A DNA stretch of 64,000 nucleotides from Nocardia pneumoniae NBRC 100136 (GTDB lineage: Bacteria > Actinomycetota > Actinomycetes > Mycobacteriales > Mycobacteriaceae), in contig NZ_BAGF01000017.1 of the NCBI RefSeq assembly GCF_000308755.1, forward strand, positions 1 to 64,000. The letters run 5' to 3'. Numbering within the stretch: the stretch's first letter is position 1. The stretch itself is not shown here. Below are more notes on the stretch, generated by a model. That model ran no database searches and was not told the DNA's origin. It was given only the letters and a program-made list of their open reading frames with translations.

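Noticed and set aside
61277..63970. Minus-strand open frame of 897 codons
   Set aside because: The + strand here encodes clear PL19, PP2C and FHA-like domains; the antisense translation shows no family.
2..64000. Reading the window as an operon of separate toxin, sigma factor, kinase and transferase genes
   Set aside because: No stop codon separates any of the modules and the frame never shifts.
2..64000. Assembly chimera or run-on error
   Set aside because: Not excluded, but the frame stays open and conserved motifs continue without a break, which random joins would not keep. Long-read support would settle it.
2..64000. tRNA, rRNA, riboswitch, CRISPR array or insertion sequence
   Set aside because: None seen. 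The only near-identical DNA repeat noticed is the 100-bp pair at 11831 and 12881, which is coding and has no array structure.

Overview
The window is the interior of one enormous protein-coding gene. On the + strand, the frame whose codons begin at base 2 has no stop codon from base 2 to base 64000, which gives 21,333 codons. Every recognisable protein family lies in that one frame. I translated the window essentially end to end and met no stop. Neither the true start nor the true stop is in view. No intergenic DNA, RNA gene, promoter, terminator, CRISPR array or insertion sequence was found. GC is high (75% in a counted 60-base line at 8461-8520), and the domain families (LacI and GntR helix-turn-helix, ECF sigma, RsbW-like ATPase, papain-fold toxin/glutamine deamidase, DUF1023-like hydrolase) point to a high-GC actinomycete. 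A Nocardia-like member of the Mycobacteriales is my best inference.

The polypeptide is a string of enzyme-like, toxin-like and regulator-like modules separated by charged, helical, probably coiled-coil spacers. The backbone is a set of 19 papain-like (glutamine-deamidase/peptidase toxin type) domains, called PL1 to PL19 here. All 19 keep the catalytic Cys and His. Between them lie three HExxH metallopeptidase-like domains and a decayed fourth; ADP-ribosyltransferase-like domains (a decayed pair and a better one near the right edge); a series of decayed alpha/beta-hydrolase-like (DUF1023-like) modules; RsbW/HATPase-like modules; an aminoglycoside-phosphotransferase-like kinase followed by a dead copy; a 4'-phosphopantetheinyl transferase with all key residues; a PP2C phosphatase plus FHA-like domain; two RyR-like modules; two ECF-sigma-like modules; tandem arrays of sigma-region-4-like and LacI-type helix-turn-helix repeats; and a GntR-type winged-helix pair.

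Layout. 0-1.7 kb: helix-turn-helix array. 1.9-16.5 kb: PL1-PL6 with helical spacers, hydrolase-like relics and AT-richer inserted modules flanked by a 100-bp direct repeat. 17-20.9 kb: LacI-type array, one hydrophobic segment, ECF-like sigma, RyR-like and HATPase-like modules. 21-33.4 kb: PL7-PL11, two metallopeptidases, hydrolase relics, ART-like pair. 33.7-39.9 kb: spacers, a triplicated unknown beta-rich module and PL12. 40-49.3 kb: PL13, kinase and pseudokinase, GntR pair, RyR-like, PL14, ECF sigma, long helix-turn-helix array, phosphopantetheinyl transferase. 49.5-59.2 kb: PL15-PL18, hydrolase relics, third metallopeptidase, spacers. 59.4-64 kb: six sigma-4-like repeats, PL19, PP2C, FHA-like and an ART-like domain.

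How it may work (inference): the protein resembles the 'polyvalent' or polymorphic-toxin concept taken to an extreme, with many effector activities on one chain and many papain-like and metallo-peptidase domains that could cut it into separate effectors. The sigma, RsbW-like and PP2C pieces are the classical parts of a partner-switching circuit, but here they are covalently joined. Many copies have lost catalytic residues, so duplication and decay, as well as selection on the papain-like copies, have shaped the gene.
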